The notes under the pieces are model-generated. The model saw only the letters and a list, made by a program, of their open reading frames with translations, ran no database searches and was not told the DNA's origin. A stretch of 64,000 nucleotides of DNA, from contig OX442320.1 in the NCBI GenBank assembly GCA_949358305.1, forward strand, positions 6,402,259-6,466,258, written 5' to 3'. Shown piece after piece: positions 10,641 to 22,800 of this stretch. The position numbers and the translations under genes are program-made. The DNA comes from Strigamia acuminata (taxonomy: Eukaryota > Arthropoda > Chilopoda > Geophilomorpha > Linotaeniidae). Every line of letters starts with the position of its first letter. The first letter of the stretch is position 1.

Positions 10641-11489
10641 AATTGTAATGTGTAACTCAAATTTCGGAAATAAAATTAAAAATTTTAAACACTAAACACA
10701 AACTTACAAAAAGGTTTTATTAAAAAAACAACATTCTTACATAAAGTAAAATGCGCCGCAAATTTTTTCATAAAAAAGACACCCAAAAAAGCTTTTCTCC
10801 AGGTTTAAGCTGAAAAAGGACAGCTATCACTCATGACCCGGAAAACCCAGTTAAGCCACAGTGCCTGCATTTTTGAAGTGCCAGGGCCTAGGGGCCCAAT
10901 CCTAGGCCCTGGAAAATAATTTTACCTTAGTCTTCTTGATGTCTTCGCTTCAATCCTTTCTTCCCTTCCATGATGTGGTCCTGGCAAGTCTAACAAATAA
11001 AATATTAGTAAAACAACTCGAAAAATACAATAATAGAAAAATACAGACAATATAGGAAGTACAATAAAATACACTATTATAAATAATAAATCATTATAAA
11101 AATAATTAAAAATGAAAATGGAAATATGAAATGTCGAAATATCGTCTTCAAATGTTGTGTTGTGTTGTGGCCTTGTTGTGCAGTAAAGCATGAAGACTGA
11201 CTAACGAGAAAAACAAAGGCCATAAATAAGTATGAAAGCAATAATTATGAAAAATTAAACTTACAATACGTGTGCGAACAGCATATGTTCATCATTCATT
11301 GTCGTTAGCGTCAGCTAGAGAAAAATATGAAAACCTAAAAATCTATAGACCAAGAAAGAAATATGTAGGCCTAAATAAAAATGTTTCTTACGCACGATAA
11401 AAGATAATGTCACTTACCGAAGAGTCGGAATCCGCTTGCATCTGTTGCATGTCTCATTAGAAAATCCTGCAAAATTAATGACGGTTAAA

Positions 11490-11690
11490 AATATGAAGGC
11501 CTAAAACTATATAACCAAAGAAAGAAATATGTAGGCCTAAAACTATATAACCAAAGAAAGAAATATGTAGGCCTAAAAATCTATAAACAAAGAAAAAAAT
11601 ATGAAGGCCTAAAAATCTATAAACAAAGAAAGAAATATGTAGGCCTAAAAATCTACAAACAAAGAAAGAAATATGTAGGCCTAAAATGTT
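11490..11690. repeat. 36-bp tandem repeat centred on AGGCCT
   Basis: AGGCCT recurs at 11,497, 11,533, 11,569, 11,605, 11,641 and 11,677, an exact 36-bp period. It sits within AAGAAAGAAATATGTAGGCC followed by an ATCTATAAACA-type stretch. One further copy lies at 11,367. The array separates the two 49-bp exon-like duplicates, so the whole block looks like a segmental tandem duplication of about 305 bp with an expanded core. Confidence 0.9.
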
Positions 11691-11944
11691 TCTTGCGCAC
11701 GATAAAAGAAAATGTCACTTACCGAAGAGTCGGAATCCGCTTGCATCCGTTGCATGCCTCATTAGAAATTCCTGCATAATTAATGAGGGTTAAAGCAAGT
11801 TATCGGCAAAATAAAACCGTCGATATTTTCCGTTTCCACGTTAAAACTCGTAAAAGATTGATGAATATCGAATGAGGCATTTTAGGCGATTTTTTAACCG
11901 CCTGCCATTTTATTGTGCGTCACTTCCGGAAAATGCTGCCGTCA

Positions 11945-11958
11945 CCAGTAGATGGCAG
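11945..11958 (+). promoter_or_regulatory. CTCF-consensus-like site
   Basis: CCAGTAGATGGCAG fits the published CTCF core CCASYAGRKGGCRS at every position. Diverged versions in the opposite orientation occur in the left arm at 5915, 6115, 6179, 6375, 6599 and 6823. Binding is inferred from sequence only. Confidence 0.5.
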
Positions 11959-12161
11959 ACCGATGATTATATACTAAATCAAATAAAAAATTAGATTTGT
12001 TGCGATCAGTCCGTTTATTTTTAATGCTGAAATATTAAGACATATCTCAATTCTAAGAAATAAATTCGAATGAATTGCAATGAATATTATGGATAATACG
12101 ATGGCGCCATCTCGAACTATTTTCACAATGACGACTCTTGTTTTCTATCATGTATTGTACA

Positions 12162-12383
12162 TTACGTCATCCATCGCACCAAATGTCTTGTTTTATACGT
12201 GAACTTAGAGTAGATTTCGTTCCTTGGAACGCGGATTTGCATTTTTTCATCACTCTGGTCATTACTCATTTCTTCCACTTCTTGTTGAGTTTGAAGATCG
12301 GCCTTTTCCAGAACCAGTGCGTGGCAAATTTTTTTAAGTTGCGATTGACAACCTTCAACTTTAGTTTGAATTTTATCTACCAA
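12162..12383 (-). pseudogene. Coiled-coil ORF fragment
   Basis: An open stretch of about 73 codons reads KVEGCQSQLKKICHALVLEK, then LQTQQEVEEMS. It is heptad-rich, with no recognised family and no clear start or splice context. It lies downstream, on the same strand, of the small gene at 12,552-12,940, and stop codons separate the two. It may be a decayed later exon of that gene or an unannotated exon joined by splicing I cannot place. Confidence 0.3.
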
Positions 12384-12551
12384 TTGGAGTCAATTACTTA
12401 ATTCTCTACTCTCGTCAAATCGTCAACTTGCAATTGCAAATGTACGCTTCTATAGATGTCAATGATCTTCGCAGATGACACCTTCTGATTCGATTTTACT
12501 GTCTTTTACTTTGCACACACATGCGGAACTATAAGAAGGAATTGAACACTG

Positions 12552-12940
12552 TTAGCCGATCCCCAAATTTTCAGCGGAAATTTTCTCTTGCAATTTTTCA
12601 TCCGAAATCGAAATGAGATAACGCTGCTTCATGTCTTCCAGAGTCTTCGAGTTCAGTCTGAAATAAAAATTTACAATTCAGAATTCAGCACTAATTTCTT
12701 TCAAGGTATTTAAGCAACGTTACCAATTAAAAGATGGTTCATATTGAATTTCATTTGCGATGAAAAATTCAAGATGGCGAGAGGTTGAAAACGACAGCAA
12801 ATGTATAATAATCGTATAATAATAAGATCTGTCATAAATTAACCGTTTTCTTTTCATATCCTAATATTAATATGTATCAAAAAACATAAATAAATTCATT
12901 TTAATTACTCGAAATAATCCGCCAAAACAACTGGCGCCAT
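12552..12940 (-). CDS. Putative two-exon small coiled-coil gene
   Basis: Hypothetical protein of 45 residues. Exon 1 (12,940-12,909) reads MAPVVLADYF and ends in phase 2 at GTAATT. A 248-bp intron ends in TTTTATTTCAG. Exon 2 (12,657-12,552) continues ELNSKTLEDMKQRYLIS, then DEKLQEKISAENLGIG, to TAA. The first exon and intron are diverged copies of the first-exon units and intron on the opposite strand at 6877-7124, so the two candidates are inverted paralogues. Both pair a short MAP-type N-terminus with a charged helical exon. No known family; expression unproven. Confidence 0.35.
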
Positions 12941-13389
12941 CTCGGGCTATTCCTACGAACTTACAAAGTGCAGACGAAATCTTCTAGATAGCAAGCCGGT
13001 TATCGAACTTGTAAATTACCCGTCACCTTTTAATAACTCATTTAATAACAAAAGATTTGCTACCGTCAATCCGGTTATTTCTCCGAAAGGCCCTGTATCA
13101 CTCTTAGTACGCTGGCTAAATCCTGGACGACTCTCCATTTACTCAAGTAGTTCATGACTATTCTCACAGATGGCAGCCTTGTTTAGTACTCCATAACTCG
13201 TCTAAATACAACCTCAATAAGAATATTTTGTTTTTCCTTCCTGCAGCAATGAAAAAACAAAAACTCTGATATGAAGATACTAAATACAAGCCAATTTACA
13301 ATTTTCCCAAAAATGGGTATTTATTACAAAAACTATAAACACAAATTTCCTACACGCACACAATAAATTTCAACAACAATTTCGTCAAT

Positions 13390-16221
13390 TTACTCGTACC
13401 AAAACCTCTCACTAAGTAAACCTTTAGGTGGCGCTATTGCATTTCTCTGCGCGCTTATCTGTAGGAAACTTTCCAATCGATTAAGAATCCCAATAGACCC
13501 GCTCGCCGTAACTTGTCGGATCTTGGGAAGATAATTTTGGCACAAAACGGCCAACAATTTATTAAACTGCGAACCGTAAGTTCGCTGCATCGCACTTCCG
13601 GCCGCCTCTAAAAACGCAAGAAGAATAGTCGCCGTCACGTCTGGCCTCGGCTCTGAAACAAATAATTAAACTTCAATTTTCACATTATTAAATGTCATCA
13701 AATAAAATTACCCAGATTTAAAACTCGTGTCAACCACTTCCATCCATTTTCCAAATTGTACGGATGAGGTTTATTAAACTCTCGTGGCATAGGTGAGCTA
13801 ATAACCGCAGCATAAAGACGAACTAAACCCGACATTTGGTTTAAAAATTTATGTTGTTTCTCCTTCCCGCCGTCCGAGCACACGTTCCCTTCCGCGCCCC
13901 TAAAAAATTCACAAAAATTTAATAACAAAAATTATTCTCGTGTCGTCAGATTAATCAGAATTACGCGTCGTAATCGTCTTGCGCTTGATTCTCCTCTTTG
14001 GCCACGTAATACGGAACTGTATACGGACATCGTTTGTGCAAATGTGCTAGAAATAAATCTCCGAAGTCGGGAATTTCGGCCCACACGCCGATTATTACCG
14101 CCGCGATAACAAAAGCAGATTCGGGTTTGGAGGACACCAAATCCCCGTGTACCTGTCATTTATAAAAAAATATAAAATGTGTATTTATTGCGTTATATTT
14201 TTATTTACCGCAAATTTTTTCGCTAGTTCGTCTTTGGTCCACGCTAAAGCTTGGGGATGTTCGTTGGTAGAAGCGCGTTGGTCATTGCCCACATCCACCG
14301 CTTGTCCTTGAAGCAAAGTTTTAAGTCGTACCAATTTATCCCTCAAATGGCTTCCTGAATATGGCGAAATGGCATTCACAGGAATGTTGATAGCTTTTTT
14401 AAGTGCAAACTTGTATTTTGTTATCTAAGAAAAAAAACAAATTAAAATATTAAAATATTTATATAATTTTTTAAAGCGATTTCAAATAGTGTTTACCCTA
14501 GGAGAATTGTCATTTGCTAGGTCCATACAACCTTCTGTATATTGTAACAATACTTTTTGAATCCTTGCGTATTCTTTCATAGACTCTGGAGTGATATATT
14601 GATAAATTTCTAGCAAAAACGTAACAAAACAAACAATTATTCAATTTTTTTTGTATTTTTCTTGCAGTTTTTAGCCTAGAATTTACCAAATTCTTTTGCT
14701 TCCTCCGATATCGCGATTGAAGGTGGCTGCTGAATTTGGACAGCTTCCGTAGCAGGGTTTACGAACGACTGAGCTGGTGCAGTCGGTAAAGTCGGTGTGG
14801 TCGGTGCAGTTGGTACGACAACAGTAGGAGGTGCAACAGACGTGGCTGACGCAGCTAGGATTTCTTTTTCTGAATCGTACATCAAAGAAATGGGCACAAT
14901 TTTGCAAGTTATTCGTTTGAATTTAAATTTACCCATTTCTGTTGCTAAATTTTGTAGATTTTCCTCCACTTGTTGGACAAGAAACTGCGCGTTGTGTAAA
15001 TCGTTTTCCACGACGGGTTTCTCTCGCTTTTCTGAAACCAGTTGGTTGATGGCTTCGACGACGCCTCGTTGCTTGCAGATTATTTGTTGGATCGTTTGAG
15101 AGATGTGTTGCCTGGCGTCACGACTTTTTAAAATCTCGACTATTTTGTTCGATTTAAAGTTTATTTGTCGTTGACATTCAACTAATGAATTTCGTAACTC
15201 TTGTTGTCGTTGCAAAGCTTCTAATCTGCAATTTTAATCGGATTCGTAGAGATAAATACGTCGCTGAAGTGTAAATTCATTTACTTTTCAATGTTTTGTT
15301 GCTCTATTTGCTTTTGTTTCAGTTCTAGTTTTTTTATTTCATCCGAGAAGAACTTTTTCCGCCGTTCGTTCGACTCCTTCATGCCGTCTTGCATCTGTTG
15401 CACTTTCAGCTTTCTAAAACAGTAAAAAAAATAGAAAAAAAAACGAATTTAAAGCGAATATCTCGAATTAAAAGCGAATAACTCGAATTCAAAGCGAATA
15501 ACTCGAATTAAAAGCGAATAACTCGAATCAAAAGCGAATAACTCGAATTAAAAGCGAATAACTCGAATTAAAAGCGAATTTTTCGTTACCGTTTGGATAG
15601 AAAGATCAATTCGTTTTCATATTGCTGTTTACGATTTAATATTTTCTGCTGGTTCCAAATTTCTAACTGTTTCTGAGCATTATTGGCGAAATGTTGACAT
15701 TCTGCAGCCCATAACATTTTTCTTTGCGCCTTCAATTTCTTGTATTTAACAAAAAAATCAATTTAATACAATAAAAAATAGAAATAAATAAAAAACGGCA
15801 TTGATAATGAATTACTTCGGTTGCTTGTTGTCTTTCGGCTTCGTATTGAGTGAATAGCAATGTATCCTCCAATTCTTTTACGTCGATAACGTCAATTTGT
15901 GCTAGTTTTGGTCGTTCGGAGTTGATTTGATTTTTTCTTTGATTATTTGGATGATTTTTTTCGTCGTGAGGTTTGTCATTTTCCGTCGGTTCATTAATTA
16001 TCGCAGATTGTTGGGCGAACTTGAGACTATTCTCACGTTTAATAAACTCCTCAACTGTTGCCTAGAAAACAGAAAAACCAAATTTTAACTTCAAATTGTA
16101 AAATGAAATTGTCATGCGATGTAGTCACCCGCAAAGTTCTGTCATTCCCGTGTAAATCGTATTGTAATTTCCCTTTGGACGTTTTACGTAAAAATTCAAC
16201 GACCGCCGGCGAACTGTCCAT
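13390..16221 (-). CDS. GLE1: GLE1 mRNA export factor
   Basis: Nucleoporin-associated activator of the DEAD-box helicase DDX19/Dbp5 at the cytoplasmic face of the pore; with IP6 it drives mRNP release. The first exon (16,221 down) starts MDSSPAVVEFLRKTSKGK. Middle exons (about 14,940-15,990) encode the long Gln/Lys/Glu-rich coiled coil (LEALQRQQELRNSLVECQRQ, DEIKKLELKQKQIEQQN). An exon near 14,690-14,900 is a Pro/Thr-rich linker. The C-terminal GLE1 domain follows, with hallmark stretches MSGLVRLYAAVI, NGWKWLTRVLN and a final FLQISAQRNAIAPPKGLL, aligning with the human C-terminus. Introns are mostly 50-80 bp. The gene is divergent from CLUH across about 600 bp. Identification rests on the C-terminal domain and is strong. 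Confidence 0.93.
15440..15588. repeat. 20-bp tandem repeat in a GLE1 intron
   Basis: About seven copies of AAAGCGAATAACTCGAATTA or close variants lie wholly inside one GLE1 intron, which they enlarge relative to the others. No coding or splice role is evident. Confidence 0.9.
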
Positions 16222-16822
16222 TGTAAATCGATGGAAGTCTAACCAGAGTATTAGCTAATTAATTATTGTTGTTGTTGTTGCATGGACCTAGGAGTTTGAT
16301 GTGTAATGAAGGTTGAAAATTAATTTGCGCGGATGACGACAGATGGCGCACCATGAGTGAGCTCCGACGGCAACCACGCGAACTAATAGTTATACTACTA
16401 CATCGTATGTCCGAAAAAAAAAAATTTGACAAACTTTTAATTCGGAATAATAAAATTTGCAATGATCGAAAAGGATTTTACAATTTTTTTTTCAACTAAC
16501 GCTATTTTAGAACAACGCAGCTGTGATAGGTGTAATAATGGAGGAGTGTCTATTACAGGGTGATTTAGGAAACCAGATTTGAGATTGAATCCGACGAAAT
16601 TCGGAGTTAATTGTCTTTCGCGTTTAATTGTGCGCAATTCCATTACGCCCAATGAAAAGCCAATTTTTAGAACAGCATTTGCATACGTTTTCTTGAGCAA
16701 AAAGCGAAGCAAATCGAATATTTTATTCAGCATTCCAGATTTTCCCATCGAGCTTCGTGGGTTGTGCGCGTGCGCTAACGATTTCTCTCCACGTGCGTAT
16801 AAGTGGCCGTTTAGATGGGATG
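16222..16822. promoter_or_regulatory. Divergent GLE1/CLUH promoter region
   Basis: About 600 bp separate the two start codons. An ACAGATGGCGCAC motif near 16,338 resembles the AGATGGCGC core of insect CTCF-type sites and recurs in other divergent promoters here. There is a GTTGTTGTTGTTG microsatellite at 16,266. Open frames across 16,437-16,868 on both strands show no domain and are probably leader sequence. Confidence 0.4.
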
Positions 16823-19800
16823 ATGGCACAAGAGAGTACATCAGAAAATGCTTCCAACCAAAATCCACATGGTACTAAAACTAAACACACAGTGTGCACA
16901 GATACTGAGCTTATTACTCAAAAAACCGACCCAGGTGAGTAAAAATAGAAAAGTGATGCGTAAAACCGGGTTTGTTCGAGGTCTGCTGCGCTAACCACGT
17001 GAAACCGACCGCCGCTGGTGCCGACTTGCAACCGCCAATGGATGATGAAATCTTTTGATTTACTCCATTCGGGCTCATCAATTACGCGCAATCAGCCCGT
17101 AATCTCGCTCGATTCATCCTATCCGTGCTGGAAATAATACAGTTTTTATCGATGCGAATAAGGCTTAGGCAGGTTTTATTTGGTCTAAGCCTAAATAGGC
17201 CTCCCAATGCAGCTGCAACCTCTTTTTTTTGTATCAAAAATTATATTTAATTAAGTTTTAATAATAATTCTCAAAATTGGTTATTGGTTATAGTTTTTTT
17301 TTTTTTTTTAATTTTTTTTTTTTAATTTTTCGGTCAAATTTGATTTTTGAATGAAATGAAATTCTAGTTGGTTGTGGGAAGAATAAATCTTGAGATTGGA
17401 TTTCGTGTTGGAATTTTTTAAATTTATTTAGTTTTAAAAAGGAAAAAAAATCGATAGTAGTGAAAATGATGTGTTGATCTTTACGTTGAGATAAAACTAC
17501 AAACTGTTAGATAAAATGATTCTTGAGGTTGTTTTTTTATTTTAATATTTTTTTTTTCTGTGGAATCTTATCTGGGAATTGCTCATTGGACCCTTAAAAA
17601 CGATACTTGTCTACACAAGTTGAATAAAAGGGCTTTAAAAGCGATAATGGAGGATTTTTCCCAACAATAATCGAGACAAGTTGGTCGTGTCATTTTCTTG
17701 TTTGCCTATGTTTAGATCTGCTCTCGTTAATCGTTAAAAATAGTTGTTGCACGTCTGAAAATACCCCCTCCTTGGAATACACGAAATGTTTAAACTTAAA
17801 TGATAAAAAGTTAATCCAAAAAAATCAAACACAACCTTGAAAAAAAATTATAATATTCACAAAAAAAAAATTAAAAAAAAAAACAATTAACATCAAATTT
17901 ACATTAAATAATTTTTTTTTTCTTCCGGACTGCAATTCTTAATTTACATGAAATAAAATTTTGAAAAAAAAAAAAAAACAAGTATAAAACTAGAAAGATA
18001 TTCGAGTGCTAATTTTACCTCCACTTATTCTTCTCCGCAACTAGACATAAAAAAGAACAGGTTTTGTGTGCATTGCATAAACCCCATTTTTTTAGATGTG
18101 CCTTTTTGTATTGGTTTATTTGCAATGAGGCTCGCGAGGTCTCATAATTGTATTCAAGGTTCACTTCCCTGCTTGTCTTTTACTTCCTCATCCACCTCCA
18201 TTAAACGTCTCCAATGAAATATAACACCCAAGAACATCAAAGAAAAATCAACATTTCGTAACCGACTGTTAATATCAATTAAAAGTAGCGAGATGTTGGC
18301 TAATACATTAATATATAAATTAATAATAGCACATTTGAACGTCTACGTAATGTGATAGTTAAATGGAGTTATTCGAGCAAGGAGTGGCTGTTTTTTCGCC
18401 GAGAAAATGTCAATTTCTGGCACGAATCCAACGTTTTTGCAGCACAAAGGGGTCTTGACTCGAATAAATGGTCGAATAATGAAAAAATTGTTTATTTTCT
18501 CGTGTAGAATTCGCAAGTAGCGAAGGAAATGTCAACGGCGTGGCGAAACAATCGATGGCCAATGGGGAAACGAGTCCACCATCGCCCGACACGGCAAATA
18601 ACAACAAATGGGTGAAAGAGAAAGAGGAAGAAGCGCCGGTTTCAGCATCCCAGGGGGACGGCGGTCAAGCTGCAATAACTAACGGCAGCGGCGAGGATGA
18701 TAAAGCGGTGGCCTCGACCAGCAATGCCGGGGAGACGAGGGAAAAGTGCACGGACGAGGACGAGGCGAAGGAAAAGTGCACGGATGTTGAGGAGGCGAAG
18801 AAGGGCGAGGAGGAGTTGGTGATTTTGCAAGAAGTTGGTTTCACCGTTAAGATCGCTGTGCCCGGCATGGAACCGCTCGACGTTCAGGTAATGAGGATGG
18901 AAAATGTAAGTTACGACACACGTGGAAGGTGTGAGGTGTTTGTTGGGGTGTTTGTTGGCGATGTGTGGTAACTTGAGTTCGATTTGGTTGAATTTGAGTT
19001 GGTTGAAAGTGCGATGCTTTTCATTGATGAGGTGGTCAATGCATTGAAGGTGAGTGCCATGGAACTTGTGCAAGAGATTCATCAGCTGCTTATGGACCGC
19101 GAGGATACGTGTCATCGGACTTGTTTCTCGTTGCAATTGGAGGGAAATACGCTCGATCATTTTGTCGAGTTGAAGAACATCGAGGGACTGAAGGAGGGGT
19201 CTGTCATTCGTGTTGTTGAAGGTATGGAGAGAGGTTTTTGGTTTTTTGTTTGTTTGATTTGTTTTTTTGGTTGCAGAGCCTTATAATGTACGGGAGGCGC
19301 GGATTCATATACGACACGTTCGGGATTTGTTGAAATCTTTGGATTTGACCGACGCTTATAATGGAATTGATTGCAGTTCGCTTTCGTTTCTCACTGTTAT
19401 TACTCAAGGCGATATATTAGGTATTTGTTTGTTTGATTTGTTTTTAAGCAATTGGTTAATTTTTTGATTGATATAGAGAAGAAAAAAACCCGTCCAGAAT
19501 CGGTGGATTGCACTCCGCCGGATTACATAATGCCAGGAACAAAAGAGCGTCCTTTACTACCGCTTCATCCACAAGTCAAAGAACAAAAAGTAATTTTTAT
19601 TAATTAAATTAAATAGATTAATAAAAGGGATTGTTTTAGGGTCCACAATGTCTCAAGATTCTCACTACTACTGGTTGGAATCCACCTCCAGGAACGCGGA
19701 AAATGCATGGTGCGATGAAAATTGGATTTAAACTGTAAAAAATTGATTTTGTTTTAATTTTTTTTGTAGGAGAACTTCTGTATTTGTACGTGTTAACTTT

Positions 19801-22800
19801 GGAGGATAAGCGCTTCCATATTACGGCGTCCACTCGGGGTTTCTTCGTCAACCAATCAACCGAGGAAGAGTTCAACCCCAAACCTTCTAATCCTAATCAC
19901 TTGTGCCATTCACTCATCGATTTATTGAATCATATCAGCCCAGGATTCAAACGAAATTTCTCGCTTCTGCAGAAGAAACGGTAAATATAAAAGGAAATAT
20001 AAAAACAAAAGGACGTTTTTAATTAACTAAATAATTTGTAAACAGTACGCAACGACATCCATTTGAGAGAATTGTAATTCCTTATCAAATTTATCAGTGG
20101 TGCGCCCCTCACTTGGAGCACTACGTAGACGCCATCAGGGCGGAAGATGGTGACCGAAACGTGTGGAATTTAGTTGTTTTTTTGCTCATCGCATTTAAAT
20201 TTGTAGCATTTTCTTCGAAATTGGGCTACGAGGAGCACATCCCTGGTCAAACACGAGATTGGAATGAGGAATTACAAACGACGAGAGAACTTCCACGCAA
20301 GACACTGCCCGACCGCTTGCTCCGCGAGCGCGCCATTTTCAAAGTGCACAGTGATTTTGTGGCGGCAGCAATGCGCGGAGCCATGGCCGTCATCGATGGC
20401 AATGTAATGGCCATTAATCCCGGCGAGGAGGCTAAGTATGCACGCTTGGAATGATAACAGCGGGGCGCCATTTTTAAAAGTTGTTTTTGTTTGTTTTCTT
20501 TGCAGAATGCAAATGTTTATATGGAACAATATTTTTTTTAGTCTTGGTTTTGATGTTAGGGATCATTATAAGGAAATTGGAGGCGATGCTGCTGCTTTCG
20601 TGGCACCGGTAACTGATTTGTGAGTTTAAATGAAATTAAAATTGATTTTTTTTTTTTTTGTTAGAAAAATGATTTGCAAGGTGTTCGTGTGTACAGTACG
20701 GTGGACCAAGAAGGTCTTTACACTTTAGGAACTGTAATACTTGATTATCGAGGCTATAGAGTCACTGCGCAGTCGATTATTCCAGGTGATTTGCTCTTTT
20801 TAGGTGGAAATTGATGTGTTTTGTAATGTTTTGGTTTGATTTAGGTATTCTGGAGAGAGAGCAAGAGCAGTCAGTTGTTTATGGGTCCATAGACTTTGGC
20901 AAAACCGTTGTTACTCATTCCAAATATTTGGAACTGGTAAATTTATTATTTGGTGAATTTTTGAAATGAAAAGTTTAATTTTTTTATTTATTTTAGTTAA
21001 GCAAAGTTGGACAGCAGTTGAAGACGCTGCCTCATAAGTAAGTGGTGGTTGTCGTCGTGGTTTTTGAGAATTAATTGGTTTTGTTTTGTTCAGGGTTGTG
21101 AGCGACAAGGGCGACGAGGTGGAGTTGTGGTCTTCGGTGGAAAGCAAAGGAATTATCGGCAACGATAGTCGTCATTATATTTTGGATTTGTTGCGTACGT
21201 TTCCCCCTGATGTCAATTTCTTGCCACGTAAGTTGGAAATGTTTTTGAGAGTTTGTTTATTGTTAATTGTTTGCGTTGTTTTTGCAGTGGAAGGCGAGGA
21301 ATTGCCGGAAGAATTAAAGCATATGGGATTTCCTATTCTACTCAAGCATAAATTATCGTGTTTGCGTCAGGAACTCATTGATGCTTTTGTCGAGTAGGAG
21401 TTTTTAGTTGAATTATTATTATTATATTTTATTTATGGTGATATTTTAACGCTAGGGATCGATACGTGAAATTTTTGAAGCATGCAGCTTATTTACTGCA
21501 ACAATTGAGCATTAAAAAGCACCAAAAAGAGGACGATGATGGAAGCGGGAGTTCTCGAAGCAGTCAGGAACGTGAACAGCAATCGACCAAAGAACAGGCT
21601 GGTGACGCCAAGAACGTTTTGAGTTTGGACAAAAGTGAGACGGAAGCGTTGCAGACGGACGAGGCGAAGAAAATTGTACAGTCGATCACCGAAGGAGAGA
21701 AAAATGAATGTGAGGAAGAGAGACATTTGTTTTACATTGAAGGTTTTAACGTTTTTAACGGGCGATTTTGTTTTAGTGGAAGAAAATACTCGAGAAATCG
21801 TTAAAAAAGCAGCGTTGATAGTCGGATCTTTGAAGGAATCTGAATTTGATATTCGATTTAATCCCGATGTTTATTCACCTGGAGTGAAACATCCGGACGT
21901 GAGTTTAATTCCACGAATAAATTGTGGGAAGAAGTGGGGTTTTTAAAGTGATTTTTGTGCATTTTAAGGTCGAACAGCTGAAAAAGGAGAGACGGTTAGT
22001 GAAGGATGCGGCCGCTTTCCTCGTGTCTGTTCAAATTCCAAGTTTTGTAAGTGTTTGTTGTGTTTTAATATTTTTATTTAAATATACAAACGAGTGTTTT
22101 TTGTTTTTTAGGTTAAAGATTGTTTAGATCGCTCTATTTCTCCCATTGATGGCAATATGTTGTCCGAAGCGATGCACAACAGAGGTATCAACATAAGATA
22201 TTTAGGCAAAATAGCTGATATTCTTGAGAAGATTAGTCAACTGGATGATACTTATGTGGGTAATTAGTGGACTATTGTTTGGAGGTTGCTTGAAGTTTAT
22301 TCTTTTAGAAAATAACCGTGATGGAATTAATTACACGCATGGCGAAACACATTTTCACAACGTACATACAAGGATGTGATATGGTGAATTTGGCAGCTGC
22401 GGTCAGCCATTTTCTCAACTGCTTTCTAACGTCCTGTCTCACGCTTCACGCACCCATTGCAGCTGAAGAAGTAATAAATCACTTGAGAAAATATTTAATT
22501 CATTAATTTTTATTTTTATTTTTTAAGTTATTGAGCAAAAATTCAAAGAAGAAGAAAAATAAGAAAAATAAAAATAGTCACGTGTTTAGTCAAGGTATAT
22601 TTAATATAAAATATATTTTAAATATGTGTTAATTGTTTTTTTTTAACAGATAATAACGAATGGGCAACTTTAACCCCTAGAACTCTTTGGCAGAATATGA
22701 AAACCGAACTGAGAAGCTATTTCGATTGGGCGTTAGAGGGCGATAGCATAGATGTTGTGATAGAAAGGTACGGGATTCAAAAGATATCGCTGCTGCGGTC

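Larger units (their letters stand above)
9137..11771 (-). other. Series of small duplicated exon-like modules
   Basis: Several short minus-strand segments have convincing splice borders. 11,723-11,771 and 11,418-11,466 are 49-bp near-identical duplicates flanked by GCAG and GTAAGTG, reading EFLMRHATDASGFRLF or DFLMRHATDASGFRLF. About 11,270-11,325 lies between CTCTAG and GTAAGTTT. 10,923-10,985 lies between TTGTTAG and GTAAAA. A segment near 10,218 ends ATGA|GTAAGT. About 9,933-10,016 lies between CTTTAG and GTAAGT, and its start resembles 9,137-9,178. Joining the 10,218 and 9,933-10,016 pieces leaves an open frame beginning MKRPEIEAGNNDF. I cannot assemble one convincing protein, so I record the modules as a possible lineage-specific transcript family. 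Confidence 0.3.
11930..13200 (-). repeat. Right inverted arm, diverged copy of 5.9-7.1 kb module
   Basis: The reverse complement of 12,690-13,030 aligns with 6810-7120, sharing the AAGTTCGTA, GATGGCGCCAG and TCGTTTTCAACCTCTCGCCATCTT stretches in the same order. A second, more diverged unit (GGTCTGCCATCTACTGG and GATGGCGCCAT, minus strand) occupies 11,930-12,130. The two arms therefore face each other across about 5 kb of minisatellites and small exon modules. Confidence 0.75.

Noticed and set aside
11490-11690. Regular array considered as CRISPR
   Set aside because: Units are contiguous tandem repeats without unique spacers, and the genome is eukaryotic.
13390-16258. Plus-strand ORFs across GLE1 (for example 14,797-15,099)
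   Set aside because: Antisense shadows of GLE1 exons.
16437-16878. Overlapping ORFs between GLE1 and CLUH
   Set aside because: No domain and no splice support; probable leader or promoter DNA. CLUH coding is better started at 16,823, which splices in frame to 18,508.
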